From the NCBI GenBank assembly GCA_947483095.1, contig CANKLD010000057.1:1-8213 (forward strand): DNA of 8,213 nt, given 5' to 3'. Below are positions 7,383 through 8,213 of the stretch, one piece after another (position 1 is the first letter of the stretch; the number at the start of each line of letters is the position of its first letter). Made by a program: the position numbers and the translations under genes. Below the pieces are notes generated by a model. It saw only the letters and a program-made list of their open reading frames with translations. It was not told the origin of the DNA and searched no databases. This stretch comes from Bacteroidota bacterium. Lineage in GTDB: Bacteria > Bacteroidota > Bacteroidia > Flavobacteriales > Flavobacteriaceae.

Positions 7383-8171
7383 TTACCAGCCTCCGCTAGA
7401 GCCTCCGCCTGAGAATCCTCCACCGCCAAAACCTCCACCGAAGCCGCCGCCTCCTGATGAACCTCCGCCAAATCCTCCTGATCCTCGACCTCCGCCGCCC
7501 AAACTGCTCAAAATCAAGATGTCCATAAAACTTGGACCTCCACCTGAGCTACCTGAGTTGCCGTTATTGTTTTTTCTTTTGGAAATAAGAGCTAAAATGA
7601 AAACAACAATAATAATAATAACTATAGGAGGAATTCCCTCTTTTTTATCGGCTTTTCGTTTCCCCTTGTATTTCCCTTTTAATACGTCTATAATTGCAGA
7701 AGTACCCTCGTTTAAGCCGTTATAAAAACTTCCCGCTTTAAATTCTGGCACAATAATGTTTCTAATAATTTCCCCTCCAATTCCTGCCGTTAATCGGTCT
7801 TCAACTCCGTAACCTGGGTTAATTGCAATTTTCTTTTCTGCTTTGGCCAATAGTATTACAACTCCATTGTCATCTTTTGCAGTTCCTCCAATTCCCCATT
7901 TCTGGCCCCAATTGGTAGCCAGAAGACTCACGTCTTCCCCTTTCAAACTTTCAATAGTAATCACCACAATTTGGGTAGTGGTAGAATCGGAATAACGGAC
8001 TAGTTTTTCCTCCAATTGTGCTTTTTCTTCCGGACTCAAAATATTGGCATAATCGTAAACAGAAGTCTGCTCTTTCGGAATTTCAGGAATTTCAAATTGT
8101 GCAAAACCTAATTGGGTAAACAACAAAGAGAACAACAAAATTAAAAAGGAATTTTTTACATTTGATTTCAT
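7383..8171 (-). CDS. TPM-domain protein (YgcG-like) with signal peptide, membrane helix and Gly-rich tail
   Basis: The 262-residue product starts with a signal peptide (about 1-24, likely cut after GFA). A TPM domain (DUF477) fills about 37-165: SVYDYANILSPEE at the front, TQIVVITIESL, NWGQKWGIG with DDNGVVILLAK, and INPGYGVEDRLT at 117-128. A membrane helix follows at about 181-197 (PPIVIIIIVVFILALIS), then a tail of Gly/Ser repeats ending in GGW, a hallmark of this family. TPM proteins have been linked to photosystem repair in plants and to phosphatase activity, but the bacterial role is not settled. In Bacteroidota such genes commonly stand beside lemA and a short TPM gene, which fits the overlapping neighbour upstream. 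The lysine-rich stretch at 167-178 precedes the helix and KRK follows it, so topology is uncertain; a TPM domain outside the inner membrane is the simplest reading. Confidence 0.9.
   Translation of the reverse strand: MKSNVKNSFLILLFSLLFTQLGFAQFEIPEIPKEQTSVYDYANILSPEEKAQLEEKLVRYSDSTTTQIVVITIESLKGEDVSLLATNWGQKWGIGGTAKDDNGVVILLAKAEKKIAINPGYGVEDRLTAGIGGEIIRNIIVPEFKAGSFYNGLNEGTSAIIDVLKGKYKGKRKADKKEGIPPIVIIIIVVFILALISKRKNNNGNSGSSGGGPSFMDILILSSLGGGGRGSGGFGGGSSGGGGFGGGFGGGGFSGGGSSGGW
7386..7506. repeat. Low-complexity Gly-codon tract
   Basis: The plus strand is a run of CCTCC/CCGCC-type units that encode the glycine-rich tail of the TPM-domain protein on the minus strand. It is much richer in G and C than the surroundings. 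Repeats of this kind are prone to length change by slippage, so tail length probably differs between strains. Confidence 0.7.
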
Positions 8172-8213
8172 TATCCTTTTGATATTTCGTTAGACAATTC
8201 ATTAGTATCCTCT
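8171..8213 (-). CDS. 3' end of an upstream gene, probably a short TPM-domain protein (partial)
   Basis: On the minus strand a frame is open from the window edge and ends in TAA at 8173-8171. Its last base is the A of the ATG of the TPM-domain gene downstream (TAATG overlap), a strong sign of translational coupling. The 13 residues seen are EDTNELSNEISKG. I recall nearly this C-terminus in short (about 145-residue) TPM-domain proteins of flavobacteria, which usually sit between lemA and the longer, secreted TPM gene. That identity is from memory and rests on very few residues; that a gene ends here is better supported, by the overlap. Confidence 0.55.
   Translation of the reverse strand, partial: EDTNELSNEISKG

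Noticed and set aside
7519..7725. 68-codon plus-strand ORF opposite the TPM gene
   Set aside because: Its Pro/Leu-rich product is the complement of the Gly-rich tail and membrane helix codons of the TPM-domain gene.

Overview
The window looks like ordinary chromosomal DNA from a member of the Bacteroidota, most likely Flavobacterium or a close relative. The pointers are AT-rich genes with very short spacers, no clear Shine-Dalgarno sites, hairpin terminators of a flavobacterial style, intergenic repeats of types I recall from flavobacterial genomes, and protein variants typical of that group. The genus is inferred from style and memory; no search was run.

Layout from left to right. Positions 1-885 (+) hold the 3' two thirds of der, the double GTPase needed for 50S ribosome maturation. 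It ends at a hairpin with a GAAA loop and a T run. Positions 886-1324 form a gene-free spacer between convergent genes, packed with repeat fragments and closed by a second, nearly identical hairpin. Positions 1325-2869 (-) encode an uncharacterised helical-repeat protein. A 154-base divergent spacer follows, with a possible promoter and a 16-codon mini-ORF. Positions 3024-7316 (+) are a compact leucine operon, leuA-leuC-leuD-leuB, with spacers of 2, 1 and 18 bases. On the minus strand, 7383-8171 is a secreted or membrane-anchored TPM-domain protein with a glycine-rich tail. Its start codon overlaps by one base the stop of another gene that runs off the right edge, and whose last 13 residues suggest a short cytoplasmic TPM protein.

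The four leu genes together cover the leucine-specific branch from 2-ketoisovalerate and acetyl-CoA to 2-ketoisocaproate. LeuA makes 2-isopropylmalate, the LeuC/LeuD complex isomerises it to 3-isopropylmalate, and LeuB oxidises and decarboxylates it. Only the final transamination is missing, which is usual because general branched-chain transaminases do it.

I do not see a new defence, mobile or biosynthetic system here. The points most worth a second look are the layered repeat mosaic at 921-1300 between twin terminators, the uncharacterised 514-residue protein with a recurring N-terminal module, and a LeuA that lacks the leucine-sensing C-terminal domain while no attenuator is visible upstream of it.
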